The notes below the pieces were generated by a model that was not told the DNA's origin, did no database searches, and was given only the letters and a program-made list of their open reading frames with translations. A stretch of 64,000 bases of DNA from Balamuthia mandrillaris (lineage: Eukaryota > Discosea > Longamoebia > Balamuthiidae), in the NCBI GenBank assembly GCA_031835245.1, contig JAVKOQ010000075.1, forward strand, positions 1 through 64,000, given 5' to 3'. Positions within the stretch are counted from its first letter, which is position 1; every line of letters starts with the position of its first letter. Of the stretch, positions 1 to 11,544 are shown piece after piece. Made by a program: the position numbers and the translations under genes.

Positions 1-420
1 GATGCTTGGGGTTGTGAAGTTCTTGGTTTCTTTGTTCCTAAGTTCTAGGCTTGGAAAAGTTCCAAGGAAGGCAGGAAAAAGATCTTTGGAATGGGTTTGT
101 GTCAACATAAAAGATCGATGGCAGCTCATGTAAGCTTATTGACAGAAAAAAAGGAAGAAATGAAATACACAAATCGTTGGCAACTGCCAACATAACCAAC
201 TTCCACTTTTCCTTGTGTGTGTGGTCCACATTTCTTTTCTTGTGAATAAACCCAGAGTCACTTATGTGCTGTCCCTTTCTTAATCCACAGGGTTATTCCT
301 CATTAACATTTTTTTAAGTGCACTCTTAGTGGCAAGAATGGTTCAACCTTACCACAATGAGCAACAACAACAAGTGCAATTCTCAATGTTGGGATGATTT
401 ATCCCCCATGGAACTTCATA

Positions 421-720
421 ACAATGCTTGTGCTATAAGTGCAAGCAGCAAGGTCACCTTGCATTCTCTTGCTCCAACAAAACTGACAAGAAGTCATCAA
501 GCATATTTGCCCTTACTACTAGTAACAATTATGACAATCCTCCCAATGATGATGATGTGTCAACGACCCTCCTGCTACTGCTATCCGCTCCAGTCTCCCT
601 CCTGGTCCCTTTGCTACTCTTTCTTATTTGCAGTGTGATGATGTTGATAACTACTATGAATACTGCCATGCAATTAATGAGCTAGTAGAAGACTCACTTG
701 ACTGTGATCCCTATGGTTGA
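421..720 (+). pseudogene. CCHC zinc-knuckle fragment (gag-like remnant)
   Basis: A CX2CX4HX4C zinc knuckle (CYKCKQQGHLAFSC) is readable at about 431-472, followed by a low-complexity acidic stretch. The frame can be continued across a GT...TTTGCAG segment (about 559-634) into a tail reading DNYYEYCHAINELVED that stops at 718-720. Upstream, the knuckle frame is closed by in-frame stops and no ATG or acceptor fits. It therefore looks like a broken fragment rather than an intact gene. Zinc knuckles of this form occur in retroelement Gag proteins and in cellular RNA-binding proteins. The purine run and LTR-like sequence just downstream favour a retroelement origin. No reverse transcriptase or integrase is present. 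Confidence 0.35.
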
Positions 721-741
721 TTCCAGTGGAAGAGGGAGTGA

Positions 742-1020
742 TGTTGTGAATTACTCTCAATATATTAGCTCTGTTGCCCCTTTCCCTTTCCTTTCTTCCT
801 ATCAACATCTGTGATGTGGACCAATTATCTGCTGCCATATTACAAGGCTTCTTCCTTTTATTCTATTGTGTCCATTTTTCTTTCTTTTAGTTAGTTAGTT
901 TTGTTTTTGTTCACACCACACCTTTCTCTCTTGACACCTTTTGTTCCCTAGTTCACTTTGAATAATACATTTTGGCCCTGTCCATTTGTGTTATTTGCCC
1001 CTTTCAACAATGAGACAACA
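742..1020 (+). mobile_element. possible 3' LTR remnant
   Basis: A purine-rich run (ggaagagggagtga, 728-741) is followed directly by TGTTGT, and the segment ends in ACAACA, so the termini are short inverted repeats as in LTRs. It holds AT-rich non-coding sequence. There is no second LTR or target-site duplication in view, so this is an inference from position next to the zinc-knuckle fragment. Confidence 0.25.
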
Positions 1021-1066
1021 ACAACAACATAAGACAACAACATAAGACAACAACATAAGACAACAA
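1012..1066. repeat. ACAACATAAG-type minisatellite
   Basis: Short tandem copies of a 14-15 bp unit of the form acaacataagacaac occur at 1012-1066, immediately after the LTR-like end. There is no coding potential. Confidence 0.7.
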
Positions 1067-1102
1067 TCATCTACTAGTTGTATATTAATGTTTATTTAGT
1101 GT

Positions 1103-1675
1103 TTAGCTCTTAATTCCATTGCTTTCATCTTTAAGCATTTTTATAATATCCTTGAAAGTAGGTCTGATAAACAAAATAAAGTTAAGAAGAGTGACAATGG
1201 ACAAAAGAAAAAGTATTAAACTAACCGTTCATCAGGGTTGAATTTAAAACATTGAGCTACAATTTCACACAATACTGATGGAGATTCTTCATTAAGTGTA
1301 AGTGTATAACCATTCATAACAGCATCAACAACTTCTTCAACTTTCATATCAGGGTAAGGCGTTTTTCCTTTGTTCATGATCTCCCACAATAACACTCCAT
1401 AGCCTATTTGCATATTTAATAGAAAGTCAATGAGAGAGAGAGAGAGAAAGAGTGAGAGAGAGAACAAAAGAGAGAGAGAGAGAGAGAGCAAGGAACAAAA
1501 GAGCAAAGGAAAGTGAAAGAAAAATAACAAACTCCAAACATCTGATTTTTTGTCAAAGGTTCTTTTGTGAAAAAACTCAGGAGGTGTCCAGCGAACAGGA
1601 ATGGTTTGTGCACCAAGTTCTTCTTCATTCCGTTCTGTTGATAACCCAAAATCTGTTGAAACCCAAGAAAAGAAC

Positions 1676-1721
<46 letters not shown>

Positions 1722-2224
1722 AATAACTCATAAACCAGAACTTGCATAAACGAATTCAAAAAAGAAGTGAATGCAAACCAGCAACTTTGATGGTCAAGTC
1801 TCCAGTAAGAAGAACATTGCGAGCAGCCAAATCACGATGAATGATATCTTCAGAGTGAAGATGATGCATACCAGCTGCTATTTCTCTGGCCATTTTCACA
1901 GCTATCCTCCTTCGCTCATCTTTCTTCTTCTTGGCAAAGGAGTTTTGCAAAAAATGGAGAAGATTGCCTTGTGCCAAGAACTCCATGACCATGCACCATG
2001 GAGTTCCTTCTTCCATCGACACTCCAAACAATTGTATCACATTTGTGTGTGGACGAAGATGCCTGTTATACTGAGTTAAATAAACTAATTCTGGAAGAGA
2101 GTAAAAAAACCAAGAAAGTTAAAGCAATACAAACTTCATTATATCACACTCAGCCTTAAAGTTTGTTTTGGCAGTTTCAGAGTCCTTTATGGAATTGAAC
2201 TGTATTGATGTGCTTGACTTAGTT

Positions 2225-2263
<39 letters not shown>

Positions 2264-4132
2264 GAGGAGAAGAGAAGAGAGAGAGAGAAGAGAAGAGAGA
2301 GAGAGAGAAGAGAGAAGAGAGATATAAACCATCTTGATGGCAACTGTTGTCTCTCTCCATGCACCACGCCACACTGTTCCAAAACATCTATTTGAGTAGG
2401 CGTTAGTTCAACAAACAGAAATTGTAGAAAGAACAAAGGGACAAAACAATGTGAAAGAACAAGAAGAGAAGCTAGAAAAGAACATAAAGTACCCATTTCC
2501 TATCTCTTCCTCGAATTCTAGTTCAGAGAAAGGAATCTCCCACTGGAAGCTTTGATTACTGGCAGCAGCCTTAGACACCCGCATCTCTTCATCCACTTCG
2601 TGCATGGGTCTCTTGTATGCCGATCCTTTTGACGTTTCTGAGGCATAAATCGAGCTAACTGCAGAAGTCATATCTCTTTCTCGCTGCCTCAGTTTACGTC
2701 CTTTTCTTCTCCAAAGTAGAATGACAACCAACACCACCGCTATGACAAGCAAGAAAGGAAGACCAATGCCCAGACCTAAACCAAGGCCAAGCCCGTTATT
2801 GTTGTCAGAAGAAGAGGATTCCTTTTGCTCACTTGACCCGTCTGTTTGGTAGTCCACTGTTGAATACTAGAACTTAGAACTACAGAAACAAAGAAATATA
2901 CAGATAGAAAGGAAGAAGTAATTACCATAGAGCAAGTTATAAGACCGTTGAAACACAGGATTCACAATGGAGTTCAAAAGATCGGTGTTACACTCCACTG
3001 CAATATCAAACTCTGCTAGACGTGGATCCGGCAGCATTACAAAGCTTTTTGTTGATACAACTTCTGCCCTCAACTCTGCCAAAAAGCAGCGCACCAAACG
3101 AATCCCAGAAGGAAGGGTGCCCATGTCTTCACACTCTGATAGCGAGGAAGAAGCCAGAAGAGGAGCGTCGCGACCGCTAAGAATTACATCACAGGTTACA
3201 TTACGGGCATAGAGAGCGCCTTGGCTGGTGGCATTAAAAGAGAATAGCAATGCTTCATCAAAGAGTAGCTCTCCATTTGAAGTTTCTCCCAGATCTTCTT
3301 TTGTGAATCCGTCCTTTTGTTGTATATTATTTTGTTGGATGAGATAAAAAGCAGAAAAAGGCAGCATAAAGTGAGGATAGAGAGCAAACCAGGGTACTTC
3401 TCTTCTGTGTTGTCACCTTTCCGGTCACAAGACTGAAAGCAACATTAACGTCTTCCAATTCTTCAACAACGATAAAAGACTTTCCCGTTGATGGGATACC
3501 GTCTCCTCTCTCATCTTTGCACTGCATCACAACATCGAAAGAAGACGTCCCAGCAAGCTCTGGTTTTGCTGAGATGGAAACGATGGCGATGGTACCATTG
3601 GGAGGAGGAACGTCCAACGCGCAGCGAACTTGCAAATTGTTGCCATTACTTGAAGGATAGGAAGAAGAACAGGATTCAATGTTGGAACTAACGAATGAGA
3701 GTGAGGAGACAGAAAAATCCCAAGTGCAGCTGGTGGACAGGGATGAAGCGAGCCCGTTGTTGTAGATAAAAGACGTGATGTCGATGGTGCGTTCAAGAGA
3801 AATTTGTTGTGGCTTATCCTCCTCTTTAGAGGAACATAGGTTGCAATGAGTAATCAGAGGAAGATAAAGATAGCGGGCGAAGGAAAGAAGGAGTAACCAG
3901 AAGAACGAGTAAAGCTTACCTGCAAAGCTCGTTGAAAGGTTCCAAGAGGGAGTTCCAAGCGTGATTAAACCTGAAACGGAAGGTGGAGGGCTTGTAGCCG
4001 ACCCTTGGGCACTACACTCTTCCACAAGAATGGAAATATTGCCACGATAGTACGGCGGAACAGCCAACTCCCAGTTTGATACCGTTGCTACGTTTTTTGC
4101 AAACCATCTTACTTTCAGAATAAATCATATGG

Positions 4133-4165
<33 letters not shown>

Positions 4166-5078
4166 GACAACGAAGGGCACGACGAAAAGAGGACAAGAGA
4201 TAGAGGAGGTCGTACTAGCAGAGCCAGAAGTGCCTATGTCTCCTGATTTAGTGCAGCTCCAAACGTTAGCATCGGCAGTAGGCGTGCAGCCCGAAGGAGC
4301 AACCAGCCAATCTGCAGTTCCCTCTACGCCAACCACAACATTGCACCTGGCGTTACGTGCAACGGACGGTCCGTCGTTGGACAAACGAAACTGGAAAGAT
4401 ACGGACAGACCTGGAACCACCCTCTGCGACTCGTCCGCCACGAGTGAGGGTGTGATGTCGTACTCCGCATTTCCGGTAGTAAAACTTGAAGAAGAGGTCC
4501 ACACCCCGTCTACCTTTGTTCTTTGGCCTTCGTTGGTCGAAAAAAGATCGAAAAGAGATTTTTGTTGTTAAATCATAATCAAAAAAAAAAAAAAAAGGAG
4601 GAGGAACAAGGAAGAAAGAGGGTACCGTCCCAGTTCGTGTAGGAGTCCAACCAAGCTCCGGTATTGATCGTAGCAAGTATCTTGTCGGGAGGTATGTTGA
4701 CCACTCCCGAAAAAACAGTGTTTGGAACGGTGCTCGTCTCAGGATGTACACAGCCCCATACGTTCCAAGTGTTACAGTTCCAAGGGCTAGGCGTTGCTGA
4801 AACTGTAAACAAAACGCGAACGAACGAAACTAAGAATGGCTCAGAAATACAAGGAAGCAAGAGTACTTACTTGGTTCAAGGTCGTAAACAGGGTTGGTGT
4901 GGCCTTGCCACCACAGCGTACCCGTTCGCAGGGTGACGTCCTTGGCTTCCCATTGAAGGGTAACGGGCTTGCCGGGAGTCGGGTTGGCTTTCTCTTTCGG
5001 ACCAAGGAAGCGGAAGCCAGCACTACCAAACCCTATCAAACAAGCTATCCATAGCAATTGTACGGCTCTCCTGTTCAT
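1103..5078 (-). CDS. receptor tyrosine-kinase-like protein
   Basis: A 13-exon reading gives a type I membrane receptor. From the N-terminus it has a signal peptide (5078-5018) and a Cys-containing ectodomain with DUF11-like beta-sandwich signatures (for example SNDGPSVARNARC near 4335). A Gly-Leu repeat then leads into one transmembrane helix (about 2791-2710) with a WRRKGRK stop-transfer, followed by a protein kinase domain. The P-loop segment GTVWRGAW and the VAIK lysine (about 2385-2335), an AEC segment as probable alpha-C Glu, HRDLAARN (1839-1816), DFG, VRWTPPEFF and the final RPTF are all present. HRDLAARN is typical of tyrosine kinases. The last exon (1163-1103, PTFKDIIKML) is joined by a GTTAGT/TATCAG intron. 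The loop between DFG and PPE has no tyrosine. Several introns carry CT repeats on the sense strand. Ligand and substrates cannot be read from the sequence. Confidence 0.85.
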
Positions 5079-5419
5079 GCTCGTCCTCTCTGTTTCTTTT
5101 TGCTAAGCGGAGAGTTTTTCCATGGCTACCTGCAGCAATTGCGATTGTCCTGCTCATTCAATTACATAAATACCGGAGATTAACAATTAGCTGCTGGCCT
5201 CCGTCAGGTGACCAAACGAAAAGCTGCGCTGCCGATGTTCTGGTTGGTCGCAGGCAAATACGAAATGGTCACCAGCTACGAAAGTCGTATTAAAGTGCGT
5301 AAATGGCTTTTCTATTGGTTTGTGCAAAACCACACTTAAAACCATTATTCGACTAAGTAGTGGATGAGCTCATCTTTTGCCAAGGAGGCAGAGGTAAGAC
5401 GTCAGCAACAACGATGCTA
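5079..5419. promoter_or_regulatory. upstream region of the kinase receptor with a CCAAT box
   Basis: No gene was seen here. A CCAAT pentamer lies on the minus strand at 5318-5314, about 235 bp before the receptor start codon. The rest is unique sequence between two minus-strand genes. Confidence 0.35.
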
Positions 5420-5915
5420 TTATTGCTCCTGCTCTTGCAAGAGGGCAGCTGCTCTGCGTGTACGCCTCTCTTCCTCGTCAGCGATATCGTTGGTTTCGCT
5501 TGTAGTTTGGGAAGAGGATCCTTCTTCAATGAGGTTCAATACACGCGATAGCTGTTCGCGCAGCTCTACAGCGGTGAAACGACATCGCACGAATGTCTCT
5601 TCTTTCCAGGGTTGGTACGTGGCAAAGCAGCTCGTTTGGTTCGTTTGCGGCGCATTCAAAACAAATGTTACTGTGCAGCCATTCAAACTGGTCACTGTTT
5701 GTTTTGTTTGTTAGAAATGCAATACGATAGGAGAGGGAGAGGGAGAGAGGGAGAGGAGAGGAGGGAGAGAGGGGAGAGGGAGAGGGAGAGGAGAGGGAGA
5801 GAGGGAGAGGGAGAGGGAGAGGGGGGAGAGGGAGAGGGAGAGGAGAGGGAGAGAGGGAGGGAGAGGGAGAGGGAGAGGGAGAGGGAGAGGGAGAGGGAGA
5901 GGGAGAGGGAGAGGG

Positions 5916-5975
<60 letters not shown>

Positions 5976-7145
5976 TAGAGAGGACAACAAACCAGCATGA
6001 AGAACAGAGGTATGCATGTAGTAGGATTGACCTTTGCCCACAAAGATCTCTTCCAGCTTTTCCAAACGAACCTTGCCACAAGCGTTCAAGTTGAACACAC
6101 GCGTAGCCTCCTCGCCTGTTCCAGTCACCAGCGGGTCATACACGTATTTGTACAGCTCATGGAAGCGTCCGCCTCCCTCTTCCGCTTCCTCCCTCTTTTT
6201 AACTGCATCTTCTTGAATAACGTCCATCCTGCTCTCCGCATCGGTTGGAACTTCCCAAATCTCGTGAGAGAAGCCGCCATGAAGAATGCGAGAAGCAAAG
6301 TGATTGCGATGAGAATGAACCTCCTCCTGAGCCACGGTGAAGTTCTCCGGAAGAAAGATGTGCATCCTCAACTTCCACTTGCTCTTTTGTCCTGCCAACA
6401 GGACCATCTTCTCGAACAGGTCGTGATGGTAGGACTCGGAGACGGCGGCTTGGAAAAAGCTTCTTTGTTGTTGCTTCTCTCCGTCTTGTAGTCCAGCTGA
6501 AACCAAGAAGAGGCGAAGGATGGAAGCAACGTGATCTCCAAGAGCGTTTATCAACGCCTCCAGCGCACAAAAGTCGATGATGTGAGCCTGAGGGCACGCC
6601 TTCTCCATGCGCTCGTCCAAAAAGGCCACCAGCGCCGCCAACTTCTTCTCCGCTGCTTCGAACTCGTCTTTTTCTCCTTCGTCTTCTCCCTTTTCGTTGG
6701 CCTCCAGCAAGCTTTGCAGCTGGTTCTTGATCTTTTCTCTGAGAGCGGGGTTTCTTCCTGCGAATAATTTGTGCATGTTGGGCAGACGAGCTTGCCATGG
6801 GTCCCTAGTTGGCTCCAAGTCTGGTTGTTGCTTGTTGCCAGCAGGACGACGACCTCGTAGCTCTCGCAGCTGTTGTTTGACGAGAGTGCGAGCCTCTCTC
6901 GTCTGTTTCCTGTTTTGTAGCTTGAGCTCTTTCATTCGGGCCATTTCTTGTTCGATGGCTTGCACTCGCTCTTCTGCAGGGCCAGGCGCCTTTCTCTGCT
7001 CTCTTTTGAGGGTGCGAAGCTCTTGCTTGAGCCTGCGCAGCTGGTCGCGGCAGTAGAGGCGGTTCGCTTTGCTTCTTGCCCCTATCTCCCGGCCGAACAG
7101 CGGATAGGTAACTCTTTGTAACGGCTGCTGCTCTGCAACTTCCAT
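5420..7145 (-). CDS. coiled-coil protein with a cupin-like C-terminal half
   Basis: Two exons, joined across an intron from about 6030 to 5697, encode roughly 460 residues. Residues 20-120 are a basic, Lys/Arg/Gln-rich coiled coil. A helical middle follows. The C-terminal part contains a block HSHRNHFASRILHGG (about 6320-6270), whose spacing resembles the metal-binding half of cysteine-dioxygenase-like cupins. The short second exon continues as beta-rich sequence (TVTFVLNAP, CFATYQPW). The splice joins ..FVGK to VTSLNGC.. in frame. The intron is almost pure GGGAGA/GA on the plus strand (CT in sense). I do not recognise a specific family, and catalytic activity is not implied. It is divergent from the thioesterase gene, with 270 bp between the starts. 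Confidence 0.7.
5718..5975. repeat. GGGAGA and GA repeat in intron
   Basis: About 260 bp of purine-only sequence: first irregular GGGAGA/GGAGA units, then pure (GA)n. It occupies most of the single intron of the cupin-like gene and is pyrimidine-rich in the sense orientation. Confidence 0.95.
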
Positions 7146-7415
7146 TTGTGTTTGTGTTGCTCCCTCTGCTGCGATGTAAAACTGGGTCCCTGTTGGAGAA
7201 AGTTCTGTAGTTGCGCAACGAAAGAAAAAGGCAACGCTAAAGGTAAACCAGAGGTCGAGCAGTTTTGGTGGTGCAACGAAATCTGTTTCCTTTCATCATA
7301 GGTCAATCCAATAGAATTTCAAACTTCTCAATTCAACGAATGATATTTCGCTGGTTTTGCCCACTAAAAGTTCAAGATTGATTCAGAATCAGAAGAATAA
7401 AACACAAGGGAAGCA
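7146..7415. promoter_or_regulatory. divergent promoter region with CCAAT box
   Basis: This is a 270-bp gap between the head-to-head cupin-like (-) and thioesterase (+) genes. One CCAAT lies at 7308-7312. No other element is convincing. Confidence 0.35.
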
Positions 7416-9809
7416 ATGATGAGAGCGAAAGTGAGCGATACCCTGCGATGGTTCCCGGTGAGCCGAACCTTTATGCGTCCTGCCCTCGCTACTGCCTCGG
7501 TACCGCGGTCATTAAGGTTGAGTGGCCGTCATCACTACTTCTGCACAGCAACAACGCCTACCAGCACAAGAACGGATCGGCCCGCGAAACAACCTCGCGA
7601 CTCTCTGGTGGAAGACTCTCTGGCCTTTGGTTCCGATTTGGAGCTCAGGGAGGGTTACCTCAATAGCTTTGGAAACATACGCCTAGGAATGGTTTTGGAG
7701 GATTTGGACGGCTTCGCTGGTATGCTATCTTCGTTTTACTCTATCTTCGTTTCCCTCTCCTCTTCTGTGTCTCTCAGTCTTCGCTTTTTCTCTGTCCTCT
7801 CGTTCCTTCGCTGCTGCTCTTGCCCTTCTTCCTTCTCCATCTCTTCTCTGGAACTGAAGCCTCTCTTTCGATGCCATGGATTTGGCTTTCAAAGGTAAAA
7901 TAGCGTACAAACATACCGAGGGCCAAAGCACACCGGTTCACACCGTGGGCGTCCACAACAGGGTGCCCACCACGGCTGGCTCTGCATTCAATACCACCAT
8001 AGTGACGGCCGCTGTAGATCGCATCCAACTTATAAACCCGATACGAGGAGACAAAGACCTCAAAATGAAAGGTCAGTCCTTTGTCTGAAGCGTTCTTTTT
8101 GTTTATCTTTTTCTCTTGTTGTTGTTCTTGTCCAAAGGTCTGGTGACATGGGTAGGAAAGTCCTCCATGGAAGTTCGTGCAGAAGTCTATTCGGTGATGG
8201 ATGACGAGACGAATGTGCTACCACACATGCTGGCCCATTTCGTGATGGTGGCTCGTACGAAGGACGCTTCCTCTGCATTGGTGGTACCTGCCTTGCAACC
8301 GGTTACTCCGGAGGAACGTCGTCGCTTCGAGCAAGGAGCCATCAATGCCACCTATCGAAAGGAGGCTGCCAACACATCTCTCATGCGGTTACCTCCCCGT
8401 CCCGAAGAGGTTTCGTTGATTCACAACTTCTTCATGCAACAACATTGGAGGAGCAAGATGGCCCTCCTTTCTGCCTCCTCTTCCTCTGCTTCTTCATCTC
8501 CTGTTCATCGTCACTATGTACTAATGTCAGATACTGGCCATTCTTCAACTCAATGGACTCACCCCCAGGTTCTTATCCTTCCTTATTCTTCCCTCCCTCC
8601 CTCCCTCCCTCCCTCCCCCTCCCTCCCTCCCTCCCCTCCCTCCCTCCCCCTCCTCCCTCCCTCCCTCCCTCCTCCCTCCCTCCCTCCCTCCCTCCCCCCT
8701 CCCTCCCCCTCCCTCCCTCCCTCCCTCCCTCCCTCCCTCCCTCCCTCCCTCCCTCCCTCCCTCCTCCCTCTCTCTCTGCTCTCTGCTCTCTGCTCTGCTC
8801 TCTGCTCTCTGCTCTCTCCTCTGCTCTGCTCTCCTGCTCTCTGCTCTCTGCTCTCTGCTCTCTGCTCTCTGCTCTCTGCTCTCTGCTCTCTGCTCTCTGC
8901 TCTCTGCTCTCTGCTCTCTCTCTGCTCTGCTCTCTGCTCTCTGCTCTCTGCTCTCTGCTCTCTGCTCTCTGCTCTCTGCTCTCTGCTCTCTGCTCTCTGC
9001 TCTCTGCTCTCTGCTCTCTCCCTTCTCCTCTCTCGTCTCATTCCTATTTCTTATATTTCAACACAGAATCGTAATATACACGGGAATATCTACGGTGGCT
9101 TTTTGATGCGGCAAGCATTCGAACTGGCATTTGCGAGCTGTGGTATGTTTGCCAAAGAGAGGCCGGAGTTCGTATCAATGGACGACATTCACTTCATAAA
9201 ACCTGTTCGCATAGGTTCCATACTCTCGTTTCACTGTAATGTGGTATATACAGCAGAGGATAAGAAGGAAGAAGCAACAAAGCACGAGGGAGAAGGCGAT
9301 AATGGGGAGAAAACTTTTCCGTTGATCCAGATGCGAGTACAAGCCAACGTTTGCGAACTTGGATCAGACGTGGAGGAGACTACAAACGTCTTTCACATTA
9401 CCTTTCGCTGCAATTCCAACAAAAAGCAAATTCTGCCCAATACTTATGGAGGTTTTGTTATTCTTTTTTTTCTTTTGCTTCTTGTTGTTGTTTTTGTTGT
9501 TCTTCATCTTCTTCTTGTTCTTCTTGTTCTTCTTGTTCTTCTTGTTCTTCTTGTTCTTCTTGTTCTTCTTCTTCTTGTTCTTCTTCTTCTTCTTCTTCTT
9601 CTTCTTCTTCTTCTTGTTCTTCTTCTTCTTCTTCTTCTTCTTCTTCTTCTTCTTCGTTCCATATTTCCTACCTGTGCCTTTTTTTGTTTTTCTCACATTA
9701 TAAAACGACAGAGGCAATGGAGTATTTACACGGACGGAGAAGACTTTTGAGAGCACAAGCCGCCAAAGAAGACTTAACCAAAGAACTCTACAGCTTTGGG
9801 AGGCTATAA
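7416..9809 (+). CDS. ACOT9: mitochondrial acyl-CoA thioesterase, ACOT9 type
   Basis: Five exons encode a two-hotdog acyl-CoA thioesterase, which hydrolyses fatty acyl-CoA to fatty acid and CoA. The N-terminus is basic and Ser/Arg-rich, fitting a mitochondrial presequence. The first hotdog covers RLGMVLEDLD..IAYKH through LVTWVGKSSMEV. The second carries NIYGGFLMRQAFELAFASCG, the most diagnostic ACOT9 block, followed by VSMDDIHFIKPVRIGS. Introns are 7720-7894, a 50-nt intron near 8070-8136, about 8558-9064 and about 9452-9710. The last two are simple pyrimidine repeats. The last exon (EAMEYLHGRRRL..) ends only about 40 bp from the stop of the convergent TatD gene. The first of two adjacent ATGs was taken as the start. 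Confidence 0.88.
8588..9034. repeat. CCCT array and CTCTGCT heptamer array in intron
   Basis: About 185 bp of (CCCT)n with CCCTCC variants is followed by about 255 bp of the 7-bp unit CTCTGCT with a few shortened copies. The whole tract lies inside the third intron of the thioesterase gene. The first part is pyrimidine-only; G enters only in the heptamers. Confidence 0.97.
9468..9655. repeat. CTT and TTGTTC repeat in intron
   Basis: Interrupted (CTT)n with CTTGTT variants fills the last intron of the thioesterase gene. Confidence 0.95.
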
Positions 9810-9849
9810 AAAAGTTAACTAATTGAGCTCCTGCTTTATTTCTCTTCTC

Positions 9850-10149
9850 CTACACCTGCTGACCGGAAGAAAAGAAGACTTGAGCAGTGTTTTCAAAGAC
9901 CTGCCGTGAGACCTCATTTGTAGGGATGCCTTTCACCGCAGCCACAACTTCCAATACTTGAACGATGGCAGCGGGTTCGTTTCTGCCTTTTACCCACTTT
10001 CCTTTCTCGAACTTTTTCTTGTCTTTCTTCTGGAATTGTGTTTTGATGTGCTTGGCTCCTGCATGGGTGTTCCTTATGTCACACCAGGGCGCATCTGTTG
10101 CACTCTACTGTCAGTCTTTGCAAACAGAGAGAAGAATTGGAGAGTAGAG

Positions 10150-10191
<42 letters not shown>

Positions 10192-11402
10192 CTGTCTCTA
10201 ACATAAGACGATTAAGAGGAATGGCAGCGGCTACAGCTAAGTTCTCTTCTGTTTTAAGTGAACAACCTTTTCGTTTGCTTTTATCGTTAACATTCTCTCC
10301 TGCAAAAATGATATGAATACTACGTACCATTTAAGCCAATGAAGAGGTCAAGCGCTAAAACCTTTTGCAAGTCCTCGGCACTGTCGGTGAAGGAATGAAC
10401 AACACCATGCTTAAAACGAGGTCTGTTCTTGCTCACAATGTCGCAAAAGTCATCACATGCAGCTCTCATGTGAAGGAACAGCGGTAAACCACTCCGCTCC
10501 GCCAACTCAAACTGTTGCTCAAAGTACCTGTTGTGTTGAAGGTTTTAAACAAAGATGCACAAGAAGGGAATGATGAGCGTAAGTAACATCACAAGTAACA
10601 GAATACTCAAGCAAAAGGTAAAAGCACTTTTTCTGCGTTTCTTTATCACAAAAGTTGAGCCGGTCATAGTCTACACATATTGTTCATCAGTCGAAAGAAG
10701 CAATGCAGCAAGAAAACAAAGAAAAGAAGACATGACGAAGTAGAGGAGCGAAGAAGAGACTAAGGAAACACACAATGAATACATTACCCAAACCAAACTC
10801 TCCAACTGCAACGACCTTATCACGATTGGCTTCGATGAGAGCGAGCAGGTTGTTGAGGTACTGCTCTGCTCCTTCCTCTGCTTTGTCAAACTCTCCACAA
10901 CGAGTTGGATGCACTCCAACAGTACAAAACAGCCTCTCTTTCAACGACAGTTTAGTCTTTCTTTAGCTTGCATCAGAGAGAAAGAGAGAGAGCTGAGAGA
11001 GTTGAGCGAGCTAAGAGAGCAGAGAAGAGAACAAACCATCTTTTCGAGCAAGCGCTATTGCTTTTTGAGCTTCTTCATAGTTCCCAGCAGTGATTATAAT
11101 CCTCTAAACACTCAAAACAAGTGAGGAAAGTGAAATAAGAGATGCAGTGATAACAAAGTGAAAAAAAACCTTCATCCCAATGGACCAAGCGCGAGTGAGA
11201 ACATCTTCCCAGTCGCTTTCGTGGGCTGCTTTTCCGTTGTAGCGACCTTCAAACATGTCGTCTGTTAGATTGGCTCCTATATCTTTGTTGTTTCGTCACA
11301 AGCAAGTCGATCCGTCCGTCAATGAGCAAAGCGAGAGGTTTTTTTTGTGGGGTCGGACCTACCGATGAAGCTGTGCTCTGGCTCTTGTGGAGGGGCTTGC
11401 AT
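9850..11402 (-). CDS. TATDN1: TatD-family metal-dependent deoxyribonuclease
   Basis: A multi-exon gene whose spliced frame matches the TatD TIM-barrel hydrolases, which act as 3'-5' DNA exonucleases. Visible in order are IGANLTDDMFEG (11290-11240), MKRIIITAGNYEEA, TVGVHPTRCGEFD, VVAVGEFGLG, LPLFLHMRAA, HGVVHSFTD, DLFIGLNG and LMLET/DAPWCD. The GVHP, HMRA, HSF and TDAPW blocks carry the family's metal ligands. The ETDAPW block is split by an intron containing (CT)n in sense. The opening exon reads MQAPPQEPEHSFI, not the usual DxHxH, so the first metal-binding block is atypical (IGANLTD). An AATAAA signal follows the stop within about 15 bp. The gene is in tandem with the upstream receptor gene, 143 bp apart. 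Confidence 0.88.
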
Positions 11403-11544
11403 GATCGTTTTTGTGCGTGTTACTCTTTCCTTCTTCTGAAAAAAAAAGAAATAGAAAAAGAACAAAACAGAAAAGAGAGAGACACATAGCCAAAGTACAG
11501 AAAGAAGAAAGAATGCTATTATTCATCTTCATTCCCTCACTTCT

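Noticed and set aside
1452..1733. Plus-strand Arg/Glu frame over (GA)n at the left end
   Set aside because: Antisense of kinase-receptor exons and introns.
8583..9041. Glu/Arg-rich minus-strand frame over the heptamer array
   Set aside because: A 7-bp unit keeps all frames open; it is an intron of the thioesterase gene.
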